Source: Psychroserpens sp. NJDZ02 (GTDB lineage Bacteria; Bacteroidota; Bacteroidia; Flavobacteriales; Flavobacteriaceae). Taken from it: a DNA stretch of 64,000 bases. How positions within the stretch are numbered: position 1 is the first letter of the stretch; every line of letters starts with the position of its first letter. Made by a program: the position numbers and the translations under genes. Where the stretch lies: contig NZ_CP039451.1 in the NCBI RefSeq assembly GCF_004843725.1, positions 3,602,001 to 3,666,000 of the forward strand, given 5' to 3'. The notes below the pieces were generated by a model, which did not search any database, was not told the DNA's origin, and worked only from the letters and a program-made list of their open reading frames with translations. Positions 1 to 8,198 of this stretch are shown here, in pieces.

Positions 1-227
1 TAGGCTCAAGAAATATTAGAAGTAACGTGATTGCTCCTGGTTTTATTGAAACAGAAATGACAGCAAAACTAGATGAAGACACAGTAAAAGGATGGCGTAA
101 TGCAATCCCATTAAAACGTGGAGGTACACCTGAAGATATCGCAAATGTTTGTGTGTTCTTAGCATCAGACATGTCAGCGTATGTAACTGGACAGACAATA
201 AATGTGGATGGCGGAATGTTAACATAA
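1..227 (+). CDS. fabG: 3-oxoacyl-[ACP] reductase FabG, C-terminal part
   Basis: This is the last 75 or so codons of a short-chain dehydrogenase of the FabG type, which reduces 3-oxoacyl-ACP with NADPH in the cytosolic fatty-acid elongation cycle. The frame is open from the window edge, reading GSRNIRSNVIAPGFIETEM. The segments NVIAPGFIETEMT, IPLKRGGTPEDIA and YVTGQTINVDGGM are the usual C-terminal signature of FabG (cofactor-loop proline-glycine, dimer interface and final GG). The N-terminal Rossmann region and the Ser-Tyr-Lys triad lie outside the window. The GTG at position 27 is an internal Val codon, not a start. The next gene begins 8 bases after the stop. Another SDR is possible, but the end matches FabG best. 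Confidence 0.9.
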   Translation, partial: GSRNIRSNVIAPGFIETEMTAKLDEDTVKGWRNAIPLKRGGTPEDIANVCVFLASDMSAYVTGQTINVDGGMLT

Positions 228-235
228 TCTGATTA

Positions 236-2269
236 ATGTCAACAGAAACACTCTTATATATCATTTTAGCAGGAATAGTAGCGCTTTTACTAGCGTTGTT
301 CCAGTATAAATACAAAACAAAAGGCGCATCAAAATCTAATGCGCTTTTTGCTTTTTTGCGTTTTATCACCTTCTTTTCAGTCTTATTACTGCTTATAAAT
401 CCAAAATTTGAGCAAGTAAAATATTATACTGAAAAACCGAATTTGGTGATAGCTGTGGATAACTCTGCGTCTATAAAGCATTTAAAGCAAACCGAAAATG
501 CAAAAGCGGTTTTAAAAGCTATTACAACCAATTCGCAATTAAACGATAAGTTTAATGTTGAAATATTTTCTTTTGGAAATGTTTTAAACGCCCAAGATAG
601 CTTGTCTTTTACCAAGTCTCAGACTAATTTAGATAAGGTTTTTAAAGAATTATCTCAGGTTTATAAAAACACGGTATCACCAACACTGCTAGTCACTGAT
701 GGAAATCAAACCATTGGTAATGATTACCAGTTCTCTGCAAAAAAATATAGCCAAGCAATTTATCCTATTATATTAGGGGATACAATTGTATATTCTGACT
801 TACAAATCAGTAAATTGAATGTCAATAAATATGCCTATCCAAAGAATAAATTTCCAGTTGAAGCTATTGTAGTGTATAATGGAGAGCAAGCTGTGACCAG
901 TAAATTTGTGGTTACAAAAGGTAATACTACAGTCTATTCTAAAGTTGTAAAACTGGATAAAAGTAATAATAGCGAAGTTTTAAACTTTGCGTTATCTGCA
1001 AATAGTATTGGCGTACAAAGTTATAAAGCGCAGATTATTCCGTTGTCTACAGAGAAAAATAAGACCAATAATTATAAGAATTTTGCAGTAGAATTCATTG
1101 ATCAAAAATCAAAAATTGCTATTGTTAGTACAGTTTTACATCCTGATTTAGGAGCTTTAAAAAAGAGTATAGAAAGTAACGAGCAACGTGAGGTTGTGTT
1201 TTTTAAACCAAATAAATTTTTGGATCAAATCAATGATTTTCAATTGGTTGTTTTGTATCAGCCAAACAATAGCTTTAAGTCTGTTTTTCAGGAGTTAGAT
1301 AAGCAAAATAAAAATAAATGGATTATTTCAGGTTCCAAAACAGATTGGCGTTTTTTAAATAGTGTCTCGACAAACTATAGTTTAGATAGTGCTTCTCAAA
1401 CGGAGGATTATCAACCAAATTTGAATACAAATTACACTTCTTTTATTATTGAAGATTTGGATTTCCAAAGCTTTCCACCTCTAAAAGCTACTTTTGGTGA
1501 TGCGGATTTTAATGTGCCTTTTGAATCTATTTTGTTTAAAACTGTATCTGGAATAAAAACAGAACACCCGTTGTTAGCAACACTAGAAACTAATGGAAGA
1601 AGAGAAGCTATATTATTTGGAGAAAATATATGGCAATGGCGCGCTCAAAGTTATTTAAACACAGATGACTTTTTGCAGTTTGATAATTTTATAGGCAAAT
1701 TGGTACAATACTTAGCTTCAAACAAACGTAAAAACAGATTAAACATCGATTATAATTCATTTTATAATGGAAGTGATAATATTGTGATTAGTGCTCAATT
1801 TTTTAATAAGAATTATGAGTTTGATGCCAATGCTTCTTTATCAATGTCATTAAAAAATAATGACACAGGAATAAAATTCAATAGACCTTTGATTTTAAAA
1901 GGAAACAATTACCAAGCTAATTTAAATGGTTTAGAGGCTGGGAATTATAATTTCACGGTTAGTTCGGCTTCAGAGAAAATATCAGTTTCAGGAAGCTTTA
2001 AAATTATTGAATATAATGTCGAGGAGCAATTTTTGAATGCCGATGTAACAAAGCTACAACAGTTAGCTACAAATAGTAATGGAAATGCTTATTTTGTAAG
2101 TGATTATAATGCTTTAGCAAAAGAGCTATTAATGGATAAGCGGTACCAAGCTACTCAAAAAAGTAATAAAAGTGTTGTACCTTTGATTGATTGGTATTAT
2201 TTACTATTTATTATAGCGCTGAGCTTATCTTTAGAGTGGTTTATAAGAAAATATCAAGGATTAATTTAA
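236..2269 (+). CDS. VWA-like membrane protein, 677 residues
   Basis: Membrane protein of unknown function with a von Willebrand factor A-like region. Two N-terminal hydrophobic segments lie at about residues 6-22 and 38-55. They are followed by a VWA-like beta strand with a DNSAS metal-site motif (D75, S77, S79) and a later LLVTDGNQ segment. A long beta-rich part follows, and a last membrane segment lies near residues 648-668 before a short basic tail. This arrangement is seen in Bacteroidota proteins annotated as VWA domain-containing and resembling BatA-type or glutamine-amidotransferase-like membrane proteins. It starts 8 bases after fabG and ends 12 bases before the prohibitin-family gene, so co-transcription is likely. 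The exact role is unknown; the call rests on topology and the DxSxS motif. Confidence 0.7.
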   Translation: MSTETLLYIILAGIVALLLALFQYKYKTKGASKSNALFAFLRFITFFSVLLLLINPKFEQVKYYTEKPNLVIAVDNSASIKHLKQTENAKAVLKAITTNSQLNDKFNVEIFSFGNVLNAQDSLSFTKSQTNLDKVFKELSQVYKNTVSPTLLVTDGNQTIGNDYQFSAKKYSQAIYPIILGDTIVYSDLQISKLNVNKYAYPKNKFPVEAIVVYNGEQAVTSKFVVTKGNTTVYSKVVKLDKSNNSEVLNFALSANSIGVQSYKAQIIPLSTEKNKTNNYKNFAVEFIDQKSKIAIVSTVLHPDLGALKKSIESNEQREVVFFKPNKFLDQINDFQLVVLYQPNNSFKSVFQELDKQNKNKWIISGSKTDWRFLNSVSTNYSLDSASQTEDYQPNLNTNYTSFIIEDLDFQSFPPLKATFGDADFNVPFESILFKTVSGIKTEHPLLATLETNGRREAILFGENIWQWRAQSYLNTDDFLQFDNFIGKLVQYLASNKRKNRLNIDYNSFYNGSDNIVISAQFFNKNYEFDANASLSMSLKNNDTGIKFNRPLILKGNNYQANLNGLEAGNYNFTVSSASEKISVSGSFKIIEYNVEEQFLNADVTKLQQLATNSNGNAYFVSDYNALAKELLMDKRYQATQKSNKSVVPLIDWYYLLFIIALSLSLEWFIRKYQGLI

Positions 2270-2281
2270 AAAAGAAAAACT

Positions 2282-3097
2282 ATGGAGAAATTACCAAAAA
2301 TTGCATTTCCAATACTTATCGGAGTTGTGATAGCTATTATTTTAATTGCAAAATCGGCTGTTACTATTGACTCAGGACAAGCAGGTGTGCTTTTTGAAAC
2401 TTTTGGAGACGGAGTCGTTATTGATGAGCCACCAATGGGAGAGGGGTTTCATATTGTAGCGCCTTGGAACAAGGTATTTATATATGAAGTAAGACAGCAG
2501 GAAGTTTTCGAAAAAATGAGTGCTTTATCGTCAAATGGATTGGATATTAAATTGGATGCTTCGATTTGGTTTCAACCAGATTTTAAAAATCTAGGAAAAC
2601 TACATCAAGAGAAAAGTAAAGAATATATTAATCGTGTTTTACTACCAGCTATTCGCTCGGCAGCAAGAAGTGTTGTAGGTAGATATACTCCAGAGCAGCT
2701 GTATTCGAGTAAAAGAGATGCTATTCAGGAAGAGATTTTTGAAGAAACAAAAAAATTAGTCGAAAATCAATATATCCAATTGAATGAAGTTTTAGTCAGA
2801 GACGTGACGCTACCGCCAACAATAAAAGATGCTATTGAACGTAAATTAAAACAGGAGCAAGAGTCTTTAGAGTATGAATTTAGATTAGTTACAGCTGCTA
2901 AAGAGGCAGAAAAAGTAATTATTGAGGCGCAAGGAAAAGCAGATGCCAATCGTATTTTAAGTGCATCATTAACGGATAAAATTTTACAAGATAAAGGTAT
3001 TGAAGCAACGGTAAAGTTGTCTGAGTCGCCTAATAGTAAAGTGATTGTTATTGGATCAGGGGATAGTGGAATGCCTATTATTTTAGGTAATCAGTAA
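2282..3097 (+). CDS. Prohibitin/SPFH-family membrane protein
   Basis: SPFH (stomatin/prohibitin/flotillin/HflK-C) domain protein, expected to form membrane-anchored rings that organise or protect membrane proteins, often with FtsH. A single N-terminal anchor spans about residues 9-27 (IAFPILIGVVIAIILIAKSA). It is followed by the SPFH core starting at VTIDSGQAGVLFETFG. The core includes the ending EVLVRDVTLPPTIKDAIERKLKQEQE, typical of prohibitins, and then an alpha-helical EAEKVIIEAQGKADANRI region that drives oligomerisation. The length of 271 residues is normal. It is the last gene of the fabG-VWA-prohibitin run and is followed by a strong terminator. Whether it is a prohibitin in the strict sense or another SPFH protein cannot be told from the sequence. 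Confidence 0.88.
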   Translation: MEKLPKIAFPILIGVVIAIILIAKSAVTIDSGQAGVLFETFGDGVVIDEPPMGEGFHIVAPWNKVFIYEVRQQEVFEKMSALSSNGLDIKLDASIWFQPDFKNLGKLHQEKSKEYINRVLLPAIRSAARSVVGRYTPEQLYSSKRDAIQEEIFEETKKLVENQYIQLNEVLVRDVTLPPTIKDAIERKLKQEQESLEYEFRLVTAAKEAEKVIIEAQGKADANRILSASLTDKILQDKGIEATVKLSESPNSKVIVIGSGDSGMPIILGNQ

Positions 3098-3125
3098 AAC
3101 TGAAAAAAACATTTATAAAAAAAAA

Positions 3126-3155
3126 AGCAACACTAAATTTAGTGTTGCTTTTTTT
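3126..3155. terminator. Bidirectional intrinsic terminator
   Basis: A perfect 12-bp inverted repeat (AGCAACACTAAA, 3126-3137, and its complement, 3138-3149) is followed by a T-run and preceded by an A-run at 3117-3126. It lies between the prohibitin-family gene and the convergent thioredoxin-like gene, so it probably ends transcription from both sides. Confidence 0.9.
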
Positions 3156-3172
3156 ATGCTTTTAATATAATG

Positions 3173-3691
3173 TTAAGGACGATCGACAAATTGATTGTAA
3201 ATAACTTTAAGATCGGTTTCAGTTAAAGTAGAGCTTGCTTTTAGCTTAGCTGTAAACTGTTTAACCTCGTCAGGTGTTGCGGGACAACCGATGTTATTCC
3301 CTTTGTTATCTAAGGAGTCGGTTATTAAGTTGCCATCTGCATCTAAAATCAACCAAAAAGGAATACCAGAATTTTCACCTTTATATTTAACGAGTAGTTC
3401 TTGAGCACCAGGGTTTTCTAAGTTTTTATTCTTTTTAGATTCTTGAACCGTTAAATGTTTGATTACATAAGCGCCTTCAAAAAGCGCTTTTGTCCTATCG
3501 GACATCATATTGTTGTCCATTTTTTTGCACCAGCCACACCAAGACGCATGAAACATTATAAAAATATGTTTTCCTTCTTTTTTAGCTGTGACTTGTGCTT
3601 CTTTTAAAATCACGTCCGCTGACTCTTGGCTTCTAGCGATTTGACTCGTAATAAAAAATAGAGAAACCAGTAAGATTAGTTTTAATTTCAT
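3173..3691 (-). CDS. Secreted thioredoxin-fold protein (CGWC)
   Basis: Exported thioredoxin-like protein of 172 residues. A signal peptide (MKLKLILLVSLFFITSQIARSQ) predicts cleavage near residue 21, so it should work in the periplasm. The thioredoxin fold carries an active-site motif in HASWCGWCKKMD (CGWC at about residues 52-55) and a cis-proline segment in SGIPFWLILDADGN. Proteins of this shape (thioredoxin_7/DUF255-like) are thiol-disulfide oxidoreductases or chaperone-like redox proteins; the substrate is unknown. The gene is monocistronic: it is flanked by a bidirectional terminator on its 3' side and by the divergent his promoter region on its 5' side. No conserved catalytic residue is missing. 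Confidence 0.88.
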   Translation of the reverse strand: MKLKLILLVSLFFITSQIARSQESADVILKEAQVTAKKEGKHIFIMFHASWCGWCKKMDNNMMSDRTKALFEGAYVIKHLTVQESKKNKNLENPGAQELLVKYKGENSGIPFWLILDADGNLITDSLDNKGNNIGCPATPDEVKQFTAKLKASSTLTETDLKVIYNQFVDRP

Positions 3692-3739
3692 GGGTTTAGG
3701 TTATATTTAGAATAAAAATAGAATTTTATTGCAGATTAA

Positions 3740-3772
3740 TTTGGTTTTTAAAATAAAATTTAACAATATTTG
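3740..3772 (+). promoter_or_regulatory. Likely promoter of the his operon
   Basis: TTTG at 3740-3743 and AATATTTG at 3765-3772, separated by 21 bases, fit the Bacteroidota TTTG / TAnnTTTG promoter with one mismatch. The expected start near 3779 would place the leader peptide ATG (3789) about 10 bases downstream. Confidence 0.55.
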
Positions 3773-3788
3773 TATATAAGAAAAAAAC

Positions 3789-3845
3789 ATGAACTTTATT
3801 CAATCACATCATCATCATTTCCATACTAGCACTCAAGCCAGTTAG
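3789..3845 (+). CDS. hisL: His operon leader peptide
   Basis: An 18-codon open frame, MNFIQSHHHHFHTSTQAS, has five His codons within six positions (3807-3824). It sits between the his promoter and a Rho-independent terminator upstream of hisG. This is the expected form of a ribosome-sensing leader peptide: shortage of charged His-tRNA stalls translation on the His run. An A-rich stretch just before the ATG may serve for initiation. The His run can hardly be chance given the genes that follow. The function is inferred from the known mechanism of his attenuation, not shown here. Confidence 0.9.
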   Translation: MNFIQSHHHHFHTSTQAS

Positions 3846-3907
3846 AAATGTATTGAATAAAAACAAAATATATTTTAAAACCGTTTGAGTAAATCAAGCG
3901 GTTTTTT
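3831..3907 (+). promoter_or_regulatory. Transcription attenuator of the his operon
   Basis: Two exclusive structures can be drawn. The terminator pairs AAACCGTTTGA (3878-3888) with TCAAGCGGTTT (3894-3904) and runs into six T residues. The antiterminator pairs ACTCAAGC (3831-3838, the last codons of the leader) with GTTTGAGT (3883-3890), giving 8 pairs including one G-U. A ribosome stalled on the His codons leaves ACTCAAGC free, so the antiterminator forms. A ribosome that reaches the stop codon at 3843 covers it, so the terminator forms. The pairings are seen in the sequence; the regulatory reading is inference from known attenuators. Confidence 0.85.
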
Positions 3908-3977
3908 GTATTTATACACTTTCCTAAAGATTTACTCAAATTTTCAAAAGAATCTAAAAAATTAAAAAGAAAACAAG

Positions 3978-4835
3978 ATGAGTAAATTAAAAATTGCAGT
4001 TCAAAAATCAGGAAGATTAAACGAGGATTCCATGCGAATTCTAAAAGAAGTTGGTATTGCCATAGATAATGGTAAAGACCAATTAAAAGCATCAGCAAAA
4101 AACTTTCCATTAGAAATTTTTTATCTACGTAATGGAGACATTCCCCAATATCTTAAAGATGGTGTCGTAGACGTCGCTATTATTGGAGAAAACGTCTTAA
4201 TAGAAAAAGGAAATGGTATTACAATTTCTGAAAAACTTGGATTTTCTACTTGTAAAGTGTCTGTGGCAGTGCCAAAAGGAGTAAAGTATAATTCAGTAAA
4301 AGACTTAGAAGGAAAACGCATTGCAACGTCATATCCAAATACTGTAAATCAGTTTTTAGAGAAAAACGGAGTAACAGCCAACTTACACATTATTAATGGA
4401 TCTGTAGAGATTGCTCCAAATATTGGATTAGCAGATGCTATTGTAGATATTGTTTCTAGCGGAAGTACATTATTTAAAAACGGTTTAAAGGAAGCAGAAG
4501 TTATTTTAAAGTCAGAAGCTGTTTTAGCCGTATCTCCTCAAATTTCTGATGACAATCAGGCTATACTTGATAAACTACAATTCAGATTACAATCTGTTTT
4601 AAAAGCTAGACAATCACGTTACGTTTTATTAAATGCACCAAATAACAAGGTAGACGATATTATAAATATTTTACCAGGAATGAAAAGTCCAACGGTTTTA
4701 CCATTGGCACAAGAGGGTTGGAGCTCGATCCACTCTGTAATTAATAAAAATGATTTCTGGGAAATTATTGACGAACTAAAACTAAATGGAGCAGAAGGTA
4801 TCCTAGTTTGTCCAATCGATAACATGGTATTATAA
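3978..4835 (+). CDS. hisG: ATP phosphoribosyltransferase (long form)
   Basis: First step of histidine synthesis: ATP plus PRPP gives phosphoribosyl-ATP. The 285-residue length is that of the long HisG, which has a C-terminal ACT-like domain for feedback inhibition by histidine and needs no HisZ. Seen are the N-terminal KIAVQKSGRLNEDSM, the RIATSYPN segment and the PRPP-binding region GSVEIAPNIGLADAIVDIVSSGSTL. The regulatory domain covers roughly residues 215-285, with SPTVLPLAQEGWSSIHSV. It is the first structural gene after the attenuator, and its stop overlaps the hisD start (TAATG), which points to translational coupling. Confidence 0.97.
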   Translation: MSKLKIAVQKSGRLNEDSMRILKEVGIAIDNGKDQLKASAKNFPLEIFYLRNGDIPQYLKDGVVDVAIIGENVLIEKGNGITISEKLGFSTCKVSVAVPKGVKYNSVKDLEGKRIATSYPNTVNQFLEKNGVTANLHIINGSVEIAPNIGLADAIVDIVSSGSTLFKNGLKEAEVILKSEAVLAVSPQISDDNQAILDKLQFRLQSVLKARQSRYVLLNAPNNKVDDIINILPGMKSPTVLPLAQEGWSSIHSVINKNDFWEIIDELKLNGAEGILVCPIDNMVL

Positions 4836-6118
4836 TGAAAACTATAAACAACCCAGAAAAAGCAACATGGTCAGACATTTTGCAACGTCCAACACAAACC
4901 GTTAATGATATAGAAGCTACGGTAACTCAAATTTTTGAAGACGTACAACGTAATGGTGATCAAGCGGTCGCTAAGTACACGCAATTATTTGATGGAGCAG
5001 AATTAGCATCAAATGTGGTGACAGTTGAAGAAGTTGAAGCAGCAAGTGCTAAAGTTTCAAAGCCATTAAAAGAAGCCATTCAGCAAGCAAAAAGCAATAT
5101 TGAAGCATTTCATACCGCGCAAAAGACAGAAAAAGTTAGTGTGCAAACGACGGAAGGTGTTAACTGTTGGCAAGAAAAAAGAGCAATTCAAAAAGTTGGG
5201 ATTTATATTCCTGCTGGTACAGCGCCTTTGTTTTCGACGGTTTTAATGCTAGCAGTGCCTGCGCAAATTGCAGGTTGTAAAGAGATAGTATTATGTTCGC
5301 CACCAAATAAAGACGGTAAAATTGCTAACGAAATTTTATATTCAGCACAACTTTGTGGTGTGACTAAAATCATAAAAGTGGGCGGAATTCAAGCTATTGC
5401 TGGTTTAACCTTTGGTACAGCAAGTATTCCTCAGGTTTATAAAATATTTGGACCAGGAAATCAATTTGTAACTGTTGCTAAGCAATTATCGACTAAATAT
5501 GGAGTTGCTATTGATATGCCTGCAGGTCCAAGTGAGTTATTAGTTGTGGCAGACGATACTGCAAATGCTAGTTATGTGGCTTCGGATTTATTAAGTCAAG
5601 CAGAGCATGGTGCAGATAGCCAAGTTATTTTGGTGTCTACCTCTCAAAATTTAATTGACGCTGTCGCGGAAGAGATTCAGCTTCAGCTAAAAGCGCTTCC
5701 AAGACAAGATATTGCACAACAAGCAATAGATCATTCTAAATCTATTTTAGTTGAAACTGATGCCATAGCCTTAGATTTAATTAATCAGTACGGACCAGAA
5801 CACTTTATTGTTTGTACAAATAACAATGATTTTTATGTAGACGGAATCGAGAATGCAGGATCGGTATTTATTGGTAATTACACGCCAGAAAGTGCAGGGG
5901 ATTATGCTTCAGGGACCAATCACACTTTGCCAACTAATGGATTTAGTAAAGCTTATTCTGGTGTGAATTTAGATAGTTTTACAAAAGCGATTACATTTCA
6001 GAATATTACAAAACAAGGGTTACTAAATATAGGAAGCACTATTGAGTTAATGGCTGAAGCCGAAGGATTGCAAGCGCATAAAAATGCGGTGACTATTCGA
6101 TTAAAGGATTTAAAATAA
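4835..6118 (+). CDS. hisD: Histidinol dehydrogenase
   Basis: Catalyses the last two oxidations of histidine synthesis, histidinol to histidine, with two NAD+ and a zinc ion. The 427 residues are the normal length. Family blocks present are FGPGNQFVTVAK, DMPAGPSELLVVAD, the zinc-ligand segment DLLSQAEHGADSQ, the catalytic YGPEHF motif and NYTPESAGDYASGTNHTLPT. The ATG overlaps the hisG stop by one base. Downstream, almost 1 kb of repeats separates it from hisC, so hisC and later genes must either be read through the array or have their own promoter. Confidence 0.97.
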   Translation: MKTINNPEKATWSDILQRPTQTVNDIEATVTQIFEDVQRNGDQAVAKYTQLFDGAELASNVVTVEEVEAASAKVSKPLKEAIQQAKSNIEAFHTAQKTEKVSVQTTEGVNCWQEKRAIQKVGIYIPAGTAPLFSTVLMLAVPAQIAGCKEIVLCSPPNKDGKIANEILYSAQLCGVTKIIKVGGIQAIAGLTFGTASIPQVYKIFGPGNQFVTVAKQLSTKYGVAIDMPAGPSELLVVADDTANASYVASDLLSQAEHGADSQVILVSTSQNLIDAVAEEIQLQLKALPRQDIAQQAIDHSKSILVETDAIALDLINQYGPEHFIVCTNNNDFYVDGIENAGSVFIGNYTPESAGDYASGTNHTLPTNGFSKAYSGVNLDSFTKAITFQNITKQGLLNIGSTIELMAEAEGLQAHKNAVTIRLKDLK

Positions 6119-6169
6119 GAGAGAAGAAGTAAGATTCATGAGTTGTGAATCATGAATCATAAGTTAAAA

Positions 6170-7060
6170 TTTAAACACAGCGTCGCCACGTCATGCTGAA
6201 CTAGTTTCAGTATCACACAAGTATAAATAATGGGACACCGAAATAAATTCAGTGTGACGCGATGATTGAAACGAGAGACAGGGAATGAGAAACAAGAATC
6301 ATGAATTGTGAATCATAATTTAAAATGTAAACACTATCGCCACGTCATACTGAACTAGTTTCAGTATCACACAAGTATAAATAATGAGACACTGAAATAA
6401 ATTCGGTGTGACGCGATGATTGAAACAAGAGTTAAGAAACGAGAATCATGAATTGTGAATCATAAATCATGATTTAAAATGTAGACACGGCGTCGCAACG
6501 TCATGCTGAACTAGTTTCAGTATCGCACAAATAAAAATAATGAGACACTGAAATAAATTCAGTGTGACGTGACGGTTTAAATAAGAGTTAAGAAACGAGA
6601 ATCATGAATTGTTAATTATAAATCATAATTTAAAAATTAACACAAAGTCGCAACGTCATGCTGAACTCGTTTCAGTATCACACAAGTATAAATAATGGGA
6701 CACTGAAATAAATTCAGTGTGATGCGATAGTTGAAACAAGAGATAGAGGATAAGAATCATGAATTGTTAATTATAAATCATAATTTAAAAATTAACACAA
6801 AGTCGCAACGTCATGCTGAACTAGTTTCAGTATCACATAAGTAAAATAATGGGACACTGAAATAAATTCAGTGTGACGCAATGGTTGAAACAAGAGTTAA
6901 GAAACGAGAATCATGAATTGTTAATTATAATTCATGATTTAAAATGTAGACACGGCGTCGCAACGTCATGCTGAACTAGTTTCAGTATCACACAAGTATA
7001 AATAATGAGACACTCAAATAAATTCAGTGTGACGTGATGGTTGAAACAAGTGATAGGTCA
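6170..7060. repeat. Array of six ~155-bp nested-palindrome repeats
   Basis: The whole 6119-7109 gap between hisD and hisC is non-coding. It holds six copies of a unit with period 154-156 bp; the TCATGCTGAA-like landmark falls at 6191, 6345, 6501, 6656, 6811 and 6966. Each unit has one palindrome CTGAACTAGTTTCAG and a second palindrome CACTGAAATAAATTCAGTG. The two are related to each other as inverted copies (CGTCA..CTGAA..TTTCAG..TC). Each unit can therefore fold into a large hairpin made of two smaller ones. The linkers (GAATCATGAATTGT...AATCAT) are also repeated. There is no open frame and no CRISPR-like spacing. Confidence 0.9.
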
Positions 7061-7109
7061 TAAGAATAATACAACAGAATACTGCCAATACATTTAGTAA
7101 TAAGAAAAA

Positions 7110-8144
7110 ATGAGCCAAAAAATAAACATAAATAACCTTGTTAGAGCTAATATAAAAGCACTAAAACCGTATTCTTCTGCAAGAGATGAATTTAAAGGGA
7201 CTGCAGATGTTTTTCTAGATGCAAACGAGAATCCATTTGGAGATTTAAATAGATATCCAGATCCACAGCAGAAAAAGATTAAGGAGAAGTTATCTGCTAT
7301 TAAGAAGGTCAAAGCAGACCAGATTTTTATTGGTAATGGTAGTGATGAAGTTATTGATTTAGCATTTCGTATTTTTTGCGAACCAGGACAAGATAAGGTC
7401 TTAACCTTTACGCCAACTTACGGGATGTATAATGTGTCTGCAAACATTAATAATATTGAAGTTATAGAACAACCGTTAATTAACGATTTTCAGATTAATT
7501 TAAATCAATTACAACCGTATTTAGATTTTGAAGATTTAAAAATCATTTTTATATGTTCGCCTAATAACCCAACAGGAAACAGTTTAAATCCAGAGGATAT
7601 TGAATATATTTTGGAGAATTTTAATGGTATCGTAATTGTAGACGAAGCTTATATTGATTTTAGCGGACAAGCGTCGTTTATTAAAAATATTGATAAATAC
7701 GATAATTTAATTGTTAGTCAAACATTTAGTAAAGCTTGGGGGTTGGCAGGCGTTAGAGTAGGAGTTGCTTATGCTAGTCAAGCTATAATAGCACTTTATA
7801 ATCGTGTAAAACCACCTTATAATGTGAGTACTTTAAATCAAGAAGCGGTTTTAAATAGTTTGAATAACTTAAATGTAGTAACTCAAAACATTGAGACTAT
7901 TCTTGAAGAAAGAACGAAGTTAAAAGAGGCTTTAAGTAAATTAGAGATAGTTAAAAAGATATATCTTACAGACGCTAATTTTTTGTTAGTAGAAGTTGAT
8001 GATGCTAATAAAACATATCAATATTTAATTGAGCAAAAAGTAATTATTAGAAATAGAAATACACAAGTAAAAAACTGTCTTCGTATTACCATTGGAACTC
8101 CAGAGGAAAATGAGAGGTTAATTGCAACACTAAATACTATTTAA
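7110..8144 (+). CDS. hisC: Histidinol-phosphate aminotransferase
   Basis: PLP enzyme that transfers the amino group from glutamate to imidazole-acetol phosphate. The 344 residues fit fold-type I aminotransferases of class II. Seen are FLDANENPFG and RYPDPQQ near the N-terminus, the GNGSDE substrate-loop, CSPNNPTGN, the IVDEAYIDF Asp that holds the PLP pyridine nitrogen, and the Schiff-base lysine in SQTFSKAWGLAGVRVG (about K208). The ATG was chosen because MSQKININNLVRANIK aligns with the usual start. A short gap with a degenerate palindromic repeat (8150-8190) separates it from hisB. Confidence 0.96.
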   Translation: MSQKININNLVRANIKALKPYSSARDEFKGTADVFLDANENPFGDLNRYPDPQQKKIKEKLSAIKKVKADQIFIGNGSDEVIDLAFRIFCEPGQDKVLTFTPTYGMYNVSANINNIEVIEQPLINDFQINLNQLQPYLDFEDLKIIFICSPNNPTGNSLNPEDIEYILENFNGIVIVDEAYIDFSGQASFIKNIDKYDNLIVSQTFSKAWGLAGVRVGVAYASQAIIALYNRVKPPYNVSTLNQEAVLNSLNNLNVVTQNIETILEERTKLKEALSKLEIVKKIYLTDANFLLVEVDDANKTYQYLIEQKVIIRNRNTQVKNCLRITIGTPEENERLIATLNTI

Positions 8145-8198
8145 TAAAAATAACGGCATTCTGAATGTGTTTCAGAGTATCACTACAAAATATATCAC

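Noticed and set aside
27..227. A complete small gene starting at the GTG of position 27
   Set aside because: The frame is open to the window edge and upstream codons continue the FabG sequence; the GTG is an internal Val codon.
6170..7060. Possible CRISPR array
   Set aside because: Repeats are 155-bp units with internal palindromes and repeated linkers; there are no unique spacers of 30-40 bases and no cas genes.
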